Under the pieces are notes generated by a model. The model was not told where the DNA came from and searched no databases. It saw only the letters and a list, made by a program, of their open reading frames with translations. DNA of 10,049 bases from Methylomicrobium sp. GTDB taxonomy: Bacteria; Pseudomonadota; Gammaproteobacteria; Methylococcales; Methylomonadaceae. Every line of letters begins with the position of its first letter. Position 1 is the stretch's first letter. The position numbers were made by a program, and so were the translations under genes. This document shows positions 1-8,555 of the stretch, one piece after another. The stretch spans positions 1 to 10,049 of the forward strand of contig SLIO01000092.1 in NCBI GenBank assembly GCA_007135635.1. Reading direction: 5' to 3'.

Positions 1-818
1 GTGGTAATAAAACGAATATTGTTTTGTGGCTCTGTTAGTGGTACCAGACTTTTAGTCGGCGCTTCATCGATATCTAAGTTTAACTGAAAAACACCCTGTA
101 TCTCTCCAGTCGTTGCCGAGCTAGTTAAACTGAGGGGCTCAAGGCACTCTTCCAACAAATTGAATAGCGTATTCATTTCGCGAACTCTAAAACAGTCGGT
201 ATCACAGCACGAAAAAACCAGCAATTGCTTGAAGATGCTTGCGATCGTTTTATGCTTTACATGACTCAAATTCACCGCAATATTGATAAGCTCAAGGGTT
301 TCCGCTCTCATATAATTACGGTAACAATTTAACCAAAAGCCTTTCTGTACGCTAGCATAGACTTGGCTTGTATGCCGTAAAACTTGACTCGCGGCGTACA
401 TTGCCGAAAATAATATTTGTGCTTGTTCCTGCTTTGTCCAACTAATACCTACCGATTCGAGCTGATGACTCAAATCCGAAAAATTCATCGTCAATTGTGT
501 ATAAACCGACACTAAAATTTCGACATTCGAAGTTTCTTCTTCAGTTAGAGGAAAGCCACAATCCATATAAACGCATTCAAGCCTCTCGGCCACTTCATTA
601 ATCAACGGAATTGCTTGATACAGACATGTAAAGCGAAATCTAGGACTGATATCCATACTATTCATAGCATGAAAAGCCGAAGTCAGTTGATGACAAATCT
701 CGTAACCATTTTTAGAAGACAGTAAATCCAGCCATTTCGCAAAAGATTGCTCATCAGGAGCAAATGGCATTGCTTCGTTTGTTGAGTTGGGTTGCAATCT
801 GAATTTAAATTTATTCAT
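1..818 (-). CDS. Partial hypothetical helical protein, possibly the N-terminal part of a PilZ (c-di-GMP) protein
   Basis: An open frame runs without a stop from ATG at 818 down to base 1, giving 272 codons; the C-terminus lies outside the window. AAGGA at 827-823, four bases before the ATG, decides the start. The protein is soluble, with no signal peptide or membrane segment, and looks largely helical. Residues 26-115 show a spaced pattern (W29-L30, a run up to N53, P59-R60, then FPL at 89-91). From memory this resembles the helical region in front of a C-terminal PilZ domain in some gammaproteobacterial proteins. No PilZ motif (RxxxR, DxSxxG) is visible in the part present, so the c-di-GMP link is inference. 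It is transcribed divergently from the HDOD cluster and shares its 5' intergenic region, which fits a signalling role. I am confident it is a gene and unsure of its function. Confidence 0.8.
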   Translation of the reverse strand, partial: MNKFKFRLQPNSTNEAMPFAPDEQSFAKWLDLLSSKNGYEICHQLTSAFHAMNSMDISPRFRFTCLYQAIPLINEVAERLECVYMDCGFPLTEEETSNVEILVSVYTQLTMNFSDLSHQLESVGISWTKQEQAQILFSAMYAASQVLRHTSQVYASVQKGFWLNCYRNYMRAETLELINIAVNLSHVKHKTIASIFKQLLVFSCCDTDCFRVREMNTLFNLLEECLEPLSLTSSATTGEIQGVFQLNLDIDEAPTKSLVPLTEPQNNIRFIT

Positions 819-822
819 TTTG

Positions 823-827
823 TCCTT
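823..827 (-). promoter_or_regulatory. Ribosome binding site of the left-edge gene
   Basis: On the minus strand AAGGA ends four bases before the ATG at 818. It is the clearest evidence that the open frame at the left edge is a real gene beginning here. Confidence 0.65.
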
Positions 828-845
828 AATCATCGGTAAGTGTCA

Positions 846-872
846 TTGATCGAATGTAGTTTCTGCTATACT
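846..872 (+). promoter_or_regulatory. Extended -10 sigma-70-type promoter for the HDOD-prlC-ubiD unit
   Basis: TATACT at 867-872 matches five of six bases of the -10 consensus and is preceded by TG one base upstream (864-865), an extended -10 element. A weak -35 candidate, TTGATC at 846-851, lies 15 bp upstream; this is short spacing, tolerated by extended -10 promoters. Transcription would start near 879, about 70 nt before the chosen ATG at 948. The site lies inside the N-terminal extension of the longest reading frame, so it also argues against a start at 840. Confidence 0.5.
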
Positions 873-936
873 CAAATGCAGTTTAGACTATCAGTCGAAC
901 CAGTATTCCAATTTTTACTTTTGGCGAATGTTTTTT

Positions 937-941
937 ACGGA
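937..941 (+). promoter_or_regulatory. Weak ribosome binding site for the first HDOD gene
   Basis: ACGGA ends six bases before the ATG at 948. It is only a partial match to AAGGAG but is correctly spaced. No comparable site precedes the GTG at 840. Confidence 0.4.
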
Positions 942-947
942 ATCAAC

Positions 948-2228
948 ATGTCTTTATTGAATTTTTTTTTCAAGGATAACAAACAAGGTTCCGCGTGCAG
1001 CATTAACCCTAGCCCGATAACGGTCGAAACGCTGAAAACATTGATTCCCATTCGTAGTTTAAATGATGAAATGCTGGAGTCTTTCGCAACAGACCGGTAC
1101 TCTGAGGTTTTTCCCGCCAACACTATTTTGTTCAACCAAGGCGAGCAAAACGACTCCGCTTATTTTTTATTGAAGGGAACGGTCATTATTTCCGACAGCG
1201 CCGGAAAAAATTATGAAGTCGAGGCCAATACCGCCCGCGCTAAGTTCCCTCTTTGTAGCGGAATCAAGCACGCCTTAAACGTCATAGCAAAAACCGACGT
1301 AAGTTTATTGAAAGTTTCGCATAACATTATGAGCGCAATGCCGTCGTCCTCCCAGCATCCCGCTCCGCTTAACATACCGAAAGAATTAGCCGATAACCGT
1401 TTATTGCAAGCTTTTTCACAGCATTATCTGGAAGAAGAAATGGATGTACCGTCGCTGCCGGATATTGCGTTTAAACTGCGCAAAGCCATTCAAGGTGATA
1501 TTGGCGTGGCCGAGGCTGTTAAGATAATCCAATTGGATCCGGTCATGGCGGCGAAATTGATTCAAGTCGCAAACTGCCCGTTATACCTAACCGCAATTCC
1601 GGCTAAAACATGTTTCGAGGCGGTCAATAGAATTGGTTTAAAGGCAACCCAAAATTTAGTAATTTCACTCAGTCTCAAACAGATATTTCATTCCACAAAT
1701 CCACTCATCAAAAAAATACTGGATAGGACCTGGAAGCAAAGCATCTACATCTCCTGTATTTGTTATGTTCTAGCCAGCGAAACTAAAAAAGTCAATCCGG
1801 AAGAAGCATTACTCGGGGGCTTGGTTTGCGATATAGGCATTGTCCCTTTTTTGAATTTTGCTGCAAATCTTCCAGAGGATTACTACAAGGAAGAATCTCT
1901 TGAGCTTGTCATTCCCTTTATAAGAGGCCTCGTCAGCACCTATGTCTTAAGAGAATGGGGCTTTCCCGAAGAATTATATGAAATACCGCTATATGCCGAT
2001 GATTGGTATCAACATCGCGGCAACCAAATTTCCCTGATCGATATCGTCGTATTATCAAGATTACACAGTAAAATAGGCACACCGGAGATGGCTAGTTTGC
2101 CTGAAATAAGCTCAATACCGGCGGCAAGCAAACTAGACTGTATCCAACTCTCGCCGGAAAACTCTTTACATATTCTTCATGACGCGCAAACTAAAATTAA
2201 CGAAGCCAAACGTGCTTTTTCAATATAG
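948..2228 (+). CDS. cNMP-binding-like / HDOD domain protein, copy 1
   Basis: 426 aa, soluble. Residues 31-128 resemble a cyclic-nucleotide-binding beta-roll (ILFNQGEQNDSAYFLLKG at 60-77), but the phosphate-binding cassette is missing: instead of GE plus R there is FPLCSG at 100-105. Residues 167-365 form an HDOD domain, with the LPDI entry motif, LDPVMAAKLIQVAN at 196-209 and AVNRIG at 225-230. Where HD-GYP and HD enzymes carry the His-Asp dyad, this protein has C294-D295, so phosphohydrolase activity is unlikely. HDOD proteins are generally signalling adaptors. The C-terminus (about 384-426) shares a motif with the two following copies. The frame could begin at GTG 840, but the start at 948 gives MSLLNFF, which lines up with MLLNLF of copy 2, has a weak RBS, and lies downstream of the promoter. 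First gene of the probable operon; AT-rich codon use. Confidence 0.85.
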   Translation: MSLLNFFFKDNKQGSACSINPSPITVETLKTLIPIRSLNDEMLESFATDRYSEVFPANTILFNQGEQNDSAYFLLKGTVIISDSAGKNYEVEANTARAKFPLCSGIKHALNVIAKTDVSLLKVSHNIMSAMPSSSQHPAPLNIPKELADNRLLQAFSQHYLEEEMDVPSLPDIAFKLRKAIQGDIGVAEAVKIIQLDPVMAAKLIQVANCPLYLTAIPAKTCFEAVNRIGLKATQNLVISLSLKQIFHSTNPLIKKILDRTWKQSIYISCICYVLASETKKVNPEEALLGGLVCDIGIVPFLNFAANLPEDYYKEESLELVIPFIRGLVSTYVLREWGFPEELYEIPLYADDWYQHRGNQISLIDIVVLSRLHSKIGTPEMASLPEISSIPAASKLDCIQLSPENSLHILHDAQTKINEAKRAFSI

Positions 2229-2233
2229 ATACT

Positions 2234-3580
2234 ATGCTCCTGAATCTATTTAAAAAAAATCCTATTGGAAAGACAAAGCAAGCCTCCGACAGGAAACAAT
2301 CCACAACGGCGGCAATACTGCCTTCAAGAGTCAATCAATCGAGCAACAATATTAAACCGGTTAATATTCCGGTTAAATTTCTTAAAAGATTAATGCCTTT
2401 AGGACAATTGTTAATCGAAGAAGAGATACTAGCTTTAAAAATCCACATAGAAAATTTCACACCAGGGTCTGCCCTTTTCATTCGGGGTACCGAGGTCGAC
2501 GCACTCGTTTATTTATGCAAAGGTACGGTATATTTAGAAACGACCAATGGCATTGGACAAGAAATTAACGAAGCTACTCTAAAAGCATTGTTTCCATTAT
2601 CAAGCGGGGAATTCCACCAATTTACCGCCATTGCAAAATCGAATGTCACGGTCATCTATATTCCTAAAACCGTATTACTCCTTAACCGTAACCCGATTAA
2701 TCCACTAAATAACCCGCTGATTGCCTCCGATTCGCTACAAAACAATCCATTTTTCCTTCGTTTTTACGAGCATTTTCAGAAGCACGATTTAAAAATCCCC
2801 AGCTTTCCCGATGTTGCTTTAAAACTTAGGCGATTGGCAATGCAAGACATCGGCATTGCTGAAGTCGTCAAGATCGTCAGTACGGATCCCGTTATCGCAG
2901 CAAAATTAATTCAAATCGTCAATAGCCCGATATATCGAACACTCAACCCAATTTCCAACTGTCATGATGCGGTTAATCGATTGGGGCTTAAAAACACCAT
3001 AAATTTGGTTACAGCGATCAGTATGAAAAGTCTGATAAAGAGCGAAAATCCAGCAATCAAGAAGCGTATTCAGGAAAATTGGACACAGAGTATTAAGGTT
3101 TCGTGTATTAGCCATACGCTGGCGAACTTGACTCGCCAAGTCAACCAGGAAGAAGCATTACTAGCCGGGCTTCTGAACAATATCGGAACCCTACCCCTAT
3201 TAATGTTTGCCGACCAATTGCCGGAAAGCGCTTTCACAGAGAGTGACCTTGACCAATGCATAAAGTCATTACAAGGCCAAATTGGCACGATCATTTTGGA
3301 AAGATGGGAATTTCCTGATAATCTCAAAACAGTTCCGGTCAAAGCAAGCAACTGGTTTGATTATACTGGCGAAACCTTACAACTAAGCGATATTGTGTTG
3401 CTAGCTAAATTCCATTACTTATTGACGCTACACGAACATAGAACTGAACTGCCTTTAATCAATACCTTACCGGCATTCCAAAAACTGGACTCTCAACTCT
3501 TGACTCCTGAACAATCACTGCAAATTTTACAAGACTCGAAGCAGCAAATTAGCGAAACAATGAAATTTTTTATGGCTTGA
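2234..3580 (+). CDS. cNMP-binding-like / HDOD domain protein, copy 2
   Basis: 448 aa, alignable from end to end with the copies on either side. The cNMP-like beta-roll spans about 48-147 (SALFIRGTEVDALVYLCKG at 79-97); the phosphate-binding segment is replaced by FPLSSG at 120-125. The HDOD domain covers about 188-390, with IPSFPDVALKLRR at 188-200, DPVIAAKLIQIVNSPIY at 218-234 and AVNRLGL at 246-252. The HD dyad position is N315-N316, so both metal-binding residues are gone and this is the most degenerate copy at that site. The start lies 5 nt after the stop of copy 1 and has no Shine-Dalgarno sequence, suggesting translation by re-initiation. Probable non-catalytic signalling scaffold; ligand and partner cannot be told from sequence. 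Confidence 0.87.
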   Translation: MLLNLFKKNPIGKTKQASDRKQSTTAAILPSRVNQSSNNIKPVNIPVKFLKRLMPLGQLLIEEEILALKIHIENFTPGSALFIRGTEVDALVYLCKGTVYLETTNGIGQEINEATLKALFPLSSGEFHQFTAIAKSNVTVIYIPKTVLLLNRNPINPLNNPLIASDSLQNNPFFLRFYEHFQKHDLKIPSFPDVALKLRRLAMQDIGIAEVVKIVSTDPVIAAKLIQIVNSPIYRTLNPISNCHDAVNRLGLKNTINLVTAISMKSLIKSENPAIKKRIQENWTQSIKVSCISHTLANLTRQVNQEEALLAGLLNNIGTLPLLMFADQLPESAFTESDLDQCIKSLQGQIGTIILERWEFPDNLKTVPVKASNWFDYTGETLQLSDIVLLAKFHYLLTLHEHRTELPLINTLPAFQKLDSQLLTPEQSLQILQDSKQQISETMKFFMA

Positions 3581-3583
3581 TGC

Positions 3584-4957
3584 ATGTCCAATTGGCTTAC
3601 CAACTTTATCGATCATTTCACGGTTGATTCATCCGACTCCGAAAAATTCTCAGCGAATCAATCAGGTAACAGAACCAGACAAGTTACCGATGAATTAACC
3701 GCTAATAAACCATTCAAAATAAGCCGCATAAAACAACCAATCGAAGTACTAAAACAATTCGTACCGATAAGAAGCCTCGATGATTCGGCAATCGAGCTTT
3801 TGCAACAACGGACAAAAAGTTATCGCGCCGGCGATGCTATTTTCGTAAGGTGTCAAAGCAGCAATCCCAAAGTGATTTATTTGCACAAAGGAACACTAGA
3901 ATTGTCCCCGTATTGCGAAAACACATATCAAATGAGTGCGGGTTCACCCTTGTCACATTTGCCAATAAACAGTGGCAAAACAAATGGATCCACGGCAATC
4001 GCGATAACCGACGTTGAAATCATCGAAATGTCGGACGGACTTATTCAACTTTGGACCGAGCAAAGTAAAGCGGACGCAACGCAACTGGAATTGATCGATA
4101 TCGATTTACCTAAAGAAATCGAAGATAATGGTTTTTTTGCTGATTTTTCCCGAATTTACCGCGAAAACAAGCTAACCTTACCGTCTTTACCCGCAGTCGC
4201 TTTAAAACTCAAACAAGCGATGGAATTCGAAATTGATATCCGCGAAGCCGCCAAAATTATTCAAATCGACCCGCCAATTGCAACCAAATTGGTCCAAGTC
4301 GCCAATAGCCCTCTTTACTCACCGGTCTCGCCGGTAACCAATTGCCAGGCAGCACTCACCCGCCTTGGCTTGAATGCCAGTCGGCAATTAGTAATGGGCA
4401 TCGGGCTCAAGCAAATGTTTCATTGTCAAAACAAACAGTTACTTAACACCATGCAATCGCTGTGGAAAAACAGCCTGTATGTTTCGAGCCTCAGTTTTAT
4501 ACTGGCTCAAGAAAGCGGTAAAGTAAATCCCGAAGATGCCTTATTAGCGGGGCTGATCAGCGATATCGGAATCATCCCTTTGCTTCATTTTGCCGAACAG
4601 CATCCTGAACACTATAAGAATCTCTCGGAGCTTGAAGAAGCGATCCCTTACTTAAGGGCGCCTGTCGGTAAATTGGTTTTGCATACCCTCGGTTTTTCCG
4701 AAGAGCTCACGCAAATTCCGCATTATGCCGAAGACTGGTATCATGACAGCGGCGATAGTATGACTTTGACGGATATTGTAATTCTAGCCAAGTTGCACAG
4801 TTTTATCGGTTCGCATCACACTAAAGAATTACCGTTTATTAATTCGATACCGGCATACTCGAAGCTTAAAAACGGCAAATTGACTCCTGATTTTTCATTG
4901 CATATCCTGCACAAAGCGCAACAGCGCATTGATGCGGCCATGCAAATTCTTTCTTGA
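3584..4957 (+). CDS. cNMP-binding-like / HDOD domain protein, copy 3
   Basis: 457 aa, third member of the tandem family. After a polar, probably disordered N-terminus (about 12-45), a divergent cNMP-like roll runs about 50-150, with LPINSG at 126-131 in place of the phosphate-binding cassette. The HDOD domain covers about 199-400: LPSLPAVALKLKQA at 199-212, DPPIATKLVQVANSPLY at 229-245, LTRLGL at 258-263. The HD dyad position reads S326-D327, predicting no phosphohydrolase activity. The C-terminal block (LPFINSIPAYSKL at 416-428, LTPDFSLHILHKAQ at 433-446) is shared with the other two copies. ATG begins 3 nt after the stop of copy 2, again without a Shine-Dalgarno sequence. prlC follows 17 nt downstream. 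Confidence 0.87.
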   Translation: MSNWLTNFIDHFTVDSSDSEKFSANQSGNRTRQVTDELTANKPFKISRIKQPIEVLKQFVPIRSLDDSAIELLQQRTKSYRAGDAIFVRCQSSNPKVIYLHKGTLELSPYCENTYQMSAGSPLSHLPINSGKTNGSTAIAITDVEIIEMSDGLIQLWTEQSKADATQLELIDIDLPKEIEDNGFFADFSRIYRENKLTLPSLPAVALKLKQAMEFEIDIREAAKIIQIDPPIATKLVQVANSPLYSPVSPVTNCQAALTRLGLNASRQLVMGIGLKQMFHCQNKQLLNTMQSLWKNSLYVSSLSFILAQESGKVNPEDALLAGLISDIGIIPLLHFAEQHPEHYKNLSELEEAIPYLRAPVGKLVLHTLGFSEELTQIPHYAEDWYHDSGDSMTLTDIVILAKLHSFIGSHHTKELPFINSIPAYSKLKNGKLTPDFSLHILHKAQQRIDAAMQILS

Positions 4958-4974
4958 TAGATCTTCAAATACAC

Positions 4975-7014
4975 ATGAATAATCCATTACTGAGCAACAA
5001 CACGTTACCCCTTTTTTCCGAAATTAAACCCGAACATATCGTACCTGCCATCGATAAATTACTGGCTGAAGCGCGTGCGACGGTTGACACGCATCTCAAA
5101 GCAACCGACCAATACAATTGGGAAAACCTAATCGAGCCGATCGAGAACACCGAAGACAAACTCAACAAAGCCTGGTCGCCGGTCAGTCATATGAATTCGG
5201 TGGTTAACAGCGAGCCGCTACGCGAAGCCTACAACGCCTGCTTACCGATGCTTAGCGATTATTCGACCGAAATGGGTCAAAACGAAGCGTTGTTCAAAGC
5301 CTATCAAGCGATAGCACAAAGCGCCGATTTTCAAAGTCATGACAAGGCCCAGCAAAAAATCATCGCCAATGCCTTGCGCGATTTCAAACTGTCAGGCATC
5401 GACTTGGAACCTGCTAAAAAACAACGCTACAAGGAAATCAGCCAAGAACTGTCACAGCTGACCTCTCGCTTCGAAGAAAATCTAATGGATGCGACCAATG
5501 CCTGGAGCAAACTGATTACAGATAGCGACGAATTAGCAGGCCTACCGAAATCGGCATTGGAACAGGCTAAACAAACCGCGAAGGCCAATGAACAAATCGG
5601 CTGGATGATTACGCTGCAATTCCCGTCGTTCCAGGCCGTGATGACCTACGCCGATAGCCGCGCGTTACGCCGCGAACATTACGAAGCCTTCGTCACGCGC
5701 GCGTCTGATGTGGGCCCGCACGCAGGCCGCTGGGACAACAGCCAAATCATGGAGCGAATTCTAGCGTTACGCCATGAAAAGGCACGTTTGCTAGGCTATG
5801 ACAACTACGCCGAATTATCATTGACCACCAAAATGGCCGACAGCCCCGACCAAGTCATCGGCTTTCTCGAAGATTTAGCCGACAAATCTTGGCGTCAGGC
5901 GCGCAAGGACTTATTCGAACTGCGCGAATTCGCCGCGCAATATTTTGGGCTAAAAGACCTGCAGCCTTGGGATGTCGGATATTATTCGGAAAAAATGCGC
6001 CAGCATTTTTATCAACTTTCACAGGAAGAAGTGAAAACCTATTTCCCTATCGACCGGGTCTTGCCCGGCCTGTTCGCAATTGTCGAAAAACTCTACGGGC
6101 TCAACATCAGCGAAATCGATAATTTCGACAGTTGGCACGCGGATGTCCGGTTCTACCAAATTCACGACCGAGATGGCTACTTGCGTGGGCAATTTTATAC
6201 CGATCTCTATGCTCGGCCAAAAAAACGAGGCGGCGCTTGGATGGACGTCTGCGTGAGCCGCAAGAAACACCAAGGCGAAATACAAACGCCAGTCGCTTAT
6301 CTGACCTGTAATTTCACGCCGCCGGCCGGCGACGAACCAGCTCTGTTGACGCATGACGAGGTAACAACGCTATTCCATGAATTCGGACATGGGCTGCATC
6401 ACATGCTGACTAAGGTCGACCATCTCGGCGTATCCGGTATCAACGGTGTTGAATGGGATGCAGTCGAGTTGCCGAGCCAATTCATGGAAAACTGGTGCTG
6501 GGAAAGAGAAGCGCTAGAATTAATATCGGGCCATTATCAAACCGGTGAAAAACTGCCGGACAGCCTATTCGACAAAATGCTCGACGCAAAGAATTTTCAA
6601 TCCGGAATGCTGATGGTTCGGCAACTCGAATTCAGCCTATTCGACTTGCGAATTCACAGAGAATTTGATCCGGCCAAGGGTGGACGTATCTACGAAATTC
6701 TTGAACAAGTTCGTAAACAGGTCGCGGTGGTCACACCTCCCGCGTTCAACCGCTTTGCGCACAGTTTCTCGCACATCTTTGCGGGGGGTTACGCTGCGGG
6801 CTACTACAGTTACAAATGGGCCGAAGTGCTGTCCAGCGACGCCTTTTCGATGTTCGAAGAACACGGCATTTTCAACGAAACAATCGGGCATGCGTTCTTG
6901 ACTAACATTCTTGAACAAGGCGGCAGCGATGACGCAATGGAATTGTTCATCCAATTTCGCGGACGGGAACCCGAAATCGACGCACTGCTCAGACACAACG
7001 GAATCGCTGCATGA
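4975..7014 (+). CDS. prlC: Oligopeptidase A (M3 family zinc metallopeptidase)
   Basis: 679 aa against 680 in E. coli PrlC, with recognisable identity along the whole length, including the N-terminus (MNNPLL against MTNPLL). It is a cytoplasmic zinc peptidase that cleaves short peptides and takes part in late steps of protein and signal-peptide turnover. The zinc site is complete: HEFGH at 468-472 supplies both His ligands and catalytic E469, and E498 in [11 protein letters not shown] is the third ligand. The C-terminal [12 protein letters not shown] segment (602-613) carries the family's conserved substrate-contacting tyrosines. The frame also opens at TTG 4954, overlapping the previous stop, but homology supports ATG 4975. 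No clear Shine-Dalgarno sequence precedes it. The last four bases overlap the ubiD start. Codon use is more GC-rich than in the HDOD genes. Confidence 0.97.
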   Translation: MNNPLLSNNTLPLFSEIKPEHIVPAIDKLLAEARATVDTHLKATDQYNWENLIEPIENTEDKLNKAWSPVSHMNSVVNSEPLREAYNACLPMLSDYSTEMGQNEALFKAYQAIAQSADFQSHDKAQQKIIANALRDFKLSGIDLEPAKKQRYKEISQELSQLTSRFEENLMDATNAWSKLITDSDELAGLPKSALEQAKQTAKANEQIGWMITLQFPSFQAVMTYADSRALRREHYEAFVTRASDVGPHAGRWDNSQIMERILALRHEKARLLGYDNYAELSLTTKMADSPDQVIGFLEDLADKSWRQARKDLFELREFAAQYFGLKDLQPWDVGYYSEKMRQHFYQLSQEEVKTYFPIDRVLPGLFAIVEKLYGLNISEIDNFDSWHADVRFYQIHDRDGYLRGQFYTDLYARPKKRGGAWMDVCVSRKKHQGEIQTPVAYLTCNFTPPAGDEPALLTHDEVTTLFHEFGHGLHHMLTKVDHLGVSGINGVEWDAVELPSQFMENWCWEREALELISGHYQTGEKLPDSLFDKMLDAKNFQSGMLMVRQLEFSLFDLRIHREFDPAKGGRIYEILEQVRKQVAVVTPPAFNRFAHSFSHIFAGGYAAGYYSYKWAEVLSSDAFSMFEEHGIFNETIGHAFLTNILEQGGSDDAMELFIQFRGREPEIDALLRHNGIAA

Positions 7015-8471
7015 AGTATCACGACCTGCGCGACTTCATTGCGCAACTGGAGAAAGAAGGCGAACTGAAGAGGATTCAGTACCCGGCCGACCCGGTACTC
7101 GAAATTACCGAAATCTGTAATCGCACGTTACAACAAGAAGGTCCCGCGCTACTCTTCGAAAATCCGAAAGGCCATTCGATACCGCTGCTCGGCAACCTGT
7201 TCGGCACCCCTCACCGAGTTGCCATGGGTATGGGGGCCGATTCAGTTGATGCCCTACGTGAAATTGGGAAACTCTTGGCCTATTTAAAAGAACCGGAACC
7301 ACCAAAAGGTTTCCGCGATGCATTGGACAAAATTCCGGTATTCAAACAAGTATTGAACATGGCGCCGAAAATCGTCAAATCACCGCCTTGCCAGGAAATT
7401 GTGCTCGAAGGCGATGAAATCGACTTAGGCAACTATCCGATTCAAACCTGCTGGCCAGAAGATGCCGCGCCGTTGATCACCTGGGCGCTGGTCATTACCA
7501 AAGGCCCCTACAAAGAACGTCAAAACCTGGGCATTTACCGGCAGCAAGTCATCGCGAAAAATAAAGTCATCATGCGCTGGCTCGCACACCGTGGCGGCGC
7601 ATTGGATTTCAAAGAGTGGCAAGAAGCACATCCCGGCGAGCCATTTCCAGTCACGGTCGCACTCGGCGCAGATCCTGCGACAATACTCAGCGCAGTAACG
7701 CCGATACCGGATAGCCTGTCCGAATACGCCTTCGCCGGATTACTGCGCGGCAGCAAAACCGAACTAGCCGATTGCTTGTGCAATAACCTACAGGTACCCG
7801 CCAGCGCCGAAATTGTTTTGGAAGGTTTCATTTATCCTAACGAAACCGCGCCCGAAGGCCCTTACGGCGATCATACCGGTTATTACAACGAAGTTGACGA
7901 ATTCCCGGTATTTACAATCGAAAAGATCACGCAACGCCACAACCCGATCTACCACAGCACCTACACCGGAAAACCGCCTGATGAGCCGGCTGTACTGGGC
8001 GTGGCGTTAAACGAAGTGTTCGTGCCGATCCTGCAAAAACAATTCCCTGAAATTGTCGATTTCTACCTGCCACCTGAAGGTTGTTCTTATCGCTTGGCCG
8101 TGATTAGCATCAAAAAACAATACCCTGGTCACGCCAAACGGGTCATGCTTGGGCTTTGGTCGTTTCTGCGCCAGTTCATGTACACTAAATTCGTCATCGT
8201 CGTCGATGACGACATCAATCCGCGCGAATGGAAAGACGTCATTTGGGCGATGACCACACGCATGGACCCAACCCGAGATTTCACTCTACTCGACAACACG
8301 CCGATCGATTATCTCGATTTTGCCTCACCGGTATCAGGCTTAGGCTCGAAAGCTGGTTTCGACGCGACGAACAAATGGCCCGGCGAAACCAACCGTGAAT
8401 GGGGCCGGCCGATCGTGATGTCCAAAGAAGTCATTCAGAAAGTAGATAGTATTTGGGATGGGCTGTTTTAA
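7011..8471 (+). CDS. ubiD: 4-hydroxy-3-polyprenylbenzoate decarboxylase (UbiD, prFMN-dependent)
   Basis: 486 aa, close to the 497 of E. coli UbiD. The enzyme removes the carboxylate from polyprenyl-4-hydroxybenzoate in ubiquinone synthesis, using prenylated FMN made by UbiX (no ubiX in this window). Key residues are in place at a constant offset of three from E. coli: metal ligands N172 and E238, prFMN contacts IYR at 175-177, RWL at 189-191 and RG at 194-195, and the proton donor D287 within [11 protein letters not shown]. The C-terminal [17 protein letters not shown] segment (437-453) is typical of UbiD. ATG overlaps the prlC stop by four bases (ATGA), implying translational coupling; ACGGA at 6998-7002 is a weak RBS. 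It appears intact and is the last gene of the plus-strand unit. General UbiD relatives act on other aromatic acids, but this one fits the ubiquinone clade. Confidence 0.96.
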   Translation: MKYHDLRDFIAQLEKEGELKRIQYPADPVLEITEICNRTLQQEGPALLFENPKGHSIPLLGNLFGTPHRVAMGMGADSVDALREIGKLLAYLKEPEPPKGFRDALDKIPVFKQVLNMAPKIVKSPPCQEIVLEGDEIDLGNYPIQTCWPEDAAPLITWALVITKGPYKERQNLGIYRQQVIAKNKVIMRWLAHRGGALDFKEWQEAHPGEPFPVTVALGADPATILSAVTPIPDSLSEYAFAGLLRGSKTELADCLCNNLQVPASAEIVLEGFIYPNETAPEGPYGDHTGYYNEVDEFPVFTIEKITQRHNPIYHSTYTGKPPDEPAVLGVALNEVFVPILQKQFPEIVDFYLPPEGCSYRLAVISIKKQYPGHAKRVMLGLWSFLRQFMYTKFVIVVDDDINPREWKDVIWAMTTRMDPTRDFTLLDNTPIDYLDFASPVSGLGSKAGFDATNKWPGETNREWGRPIVMSKEVIQKVDSIWDGLF

Positions 8472-8497
8472 CCCTCGTAGATTCAACTAAAAACAGC
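8462..8497 (+). terminator. Weak stem-loop overlapping the ubiD stop codon
   Basis: GCTGTTTT (8462-8469) is the exact reverse complement of AAAACAGC (8490-8497), giving an 8-bp stem with a 20-nt loop that spans the ubiD stop. The right arm runs into the palindrome AACAGCTGTT (8492-8501). No T-tract follows, so it is at best a poor intrinsic terminator; it could also act in RNA 3'-end protection. Confidence 0.25.
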
Positions 8498-8555
8498 TGT
8501 TAAGCGCCCCGAAAAACCATTCGCCATAAGCTCCATCGAAGGTTGGAAGCCGATA

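Noticed and set aside
840..947. N-terminal 36-residue extension of the first HDOD protein from GTG 840
   Set aside because: No ribosome binding site, a promoter lies inside it, and copies 2 and 3 have no counterpart; the start at 948 fits better.
4954..4974. TTG start for prlC overlapping the previous stop codon
   Set aside because: E. coli PrlC aligns from the ATG at 4975, and the extra seven residues have no support.
6019..7120. Several open frames on both strands within prlC and at the ubiD junction
   Set aside because: Shadows of strongly conserved coding sequence in the PrlC and UbiD frames.
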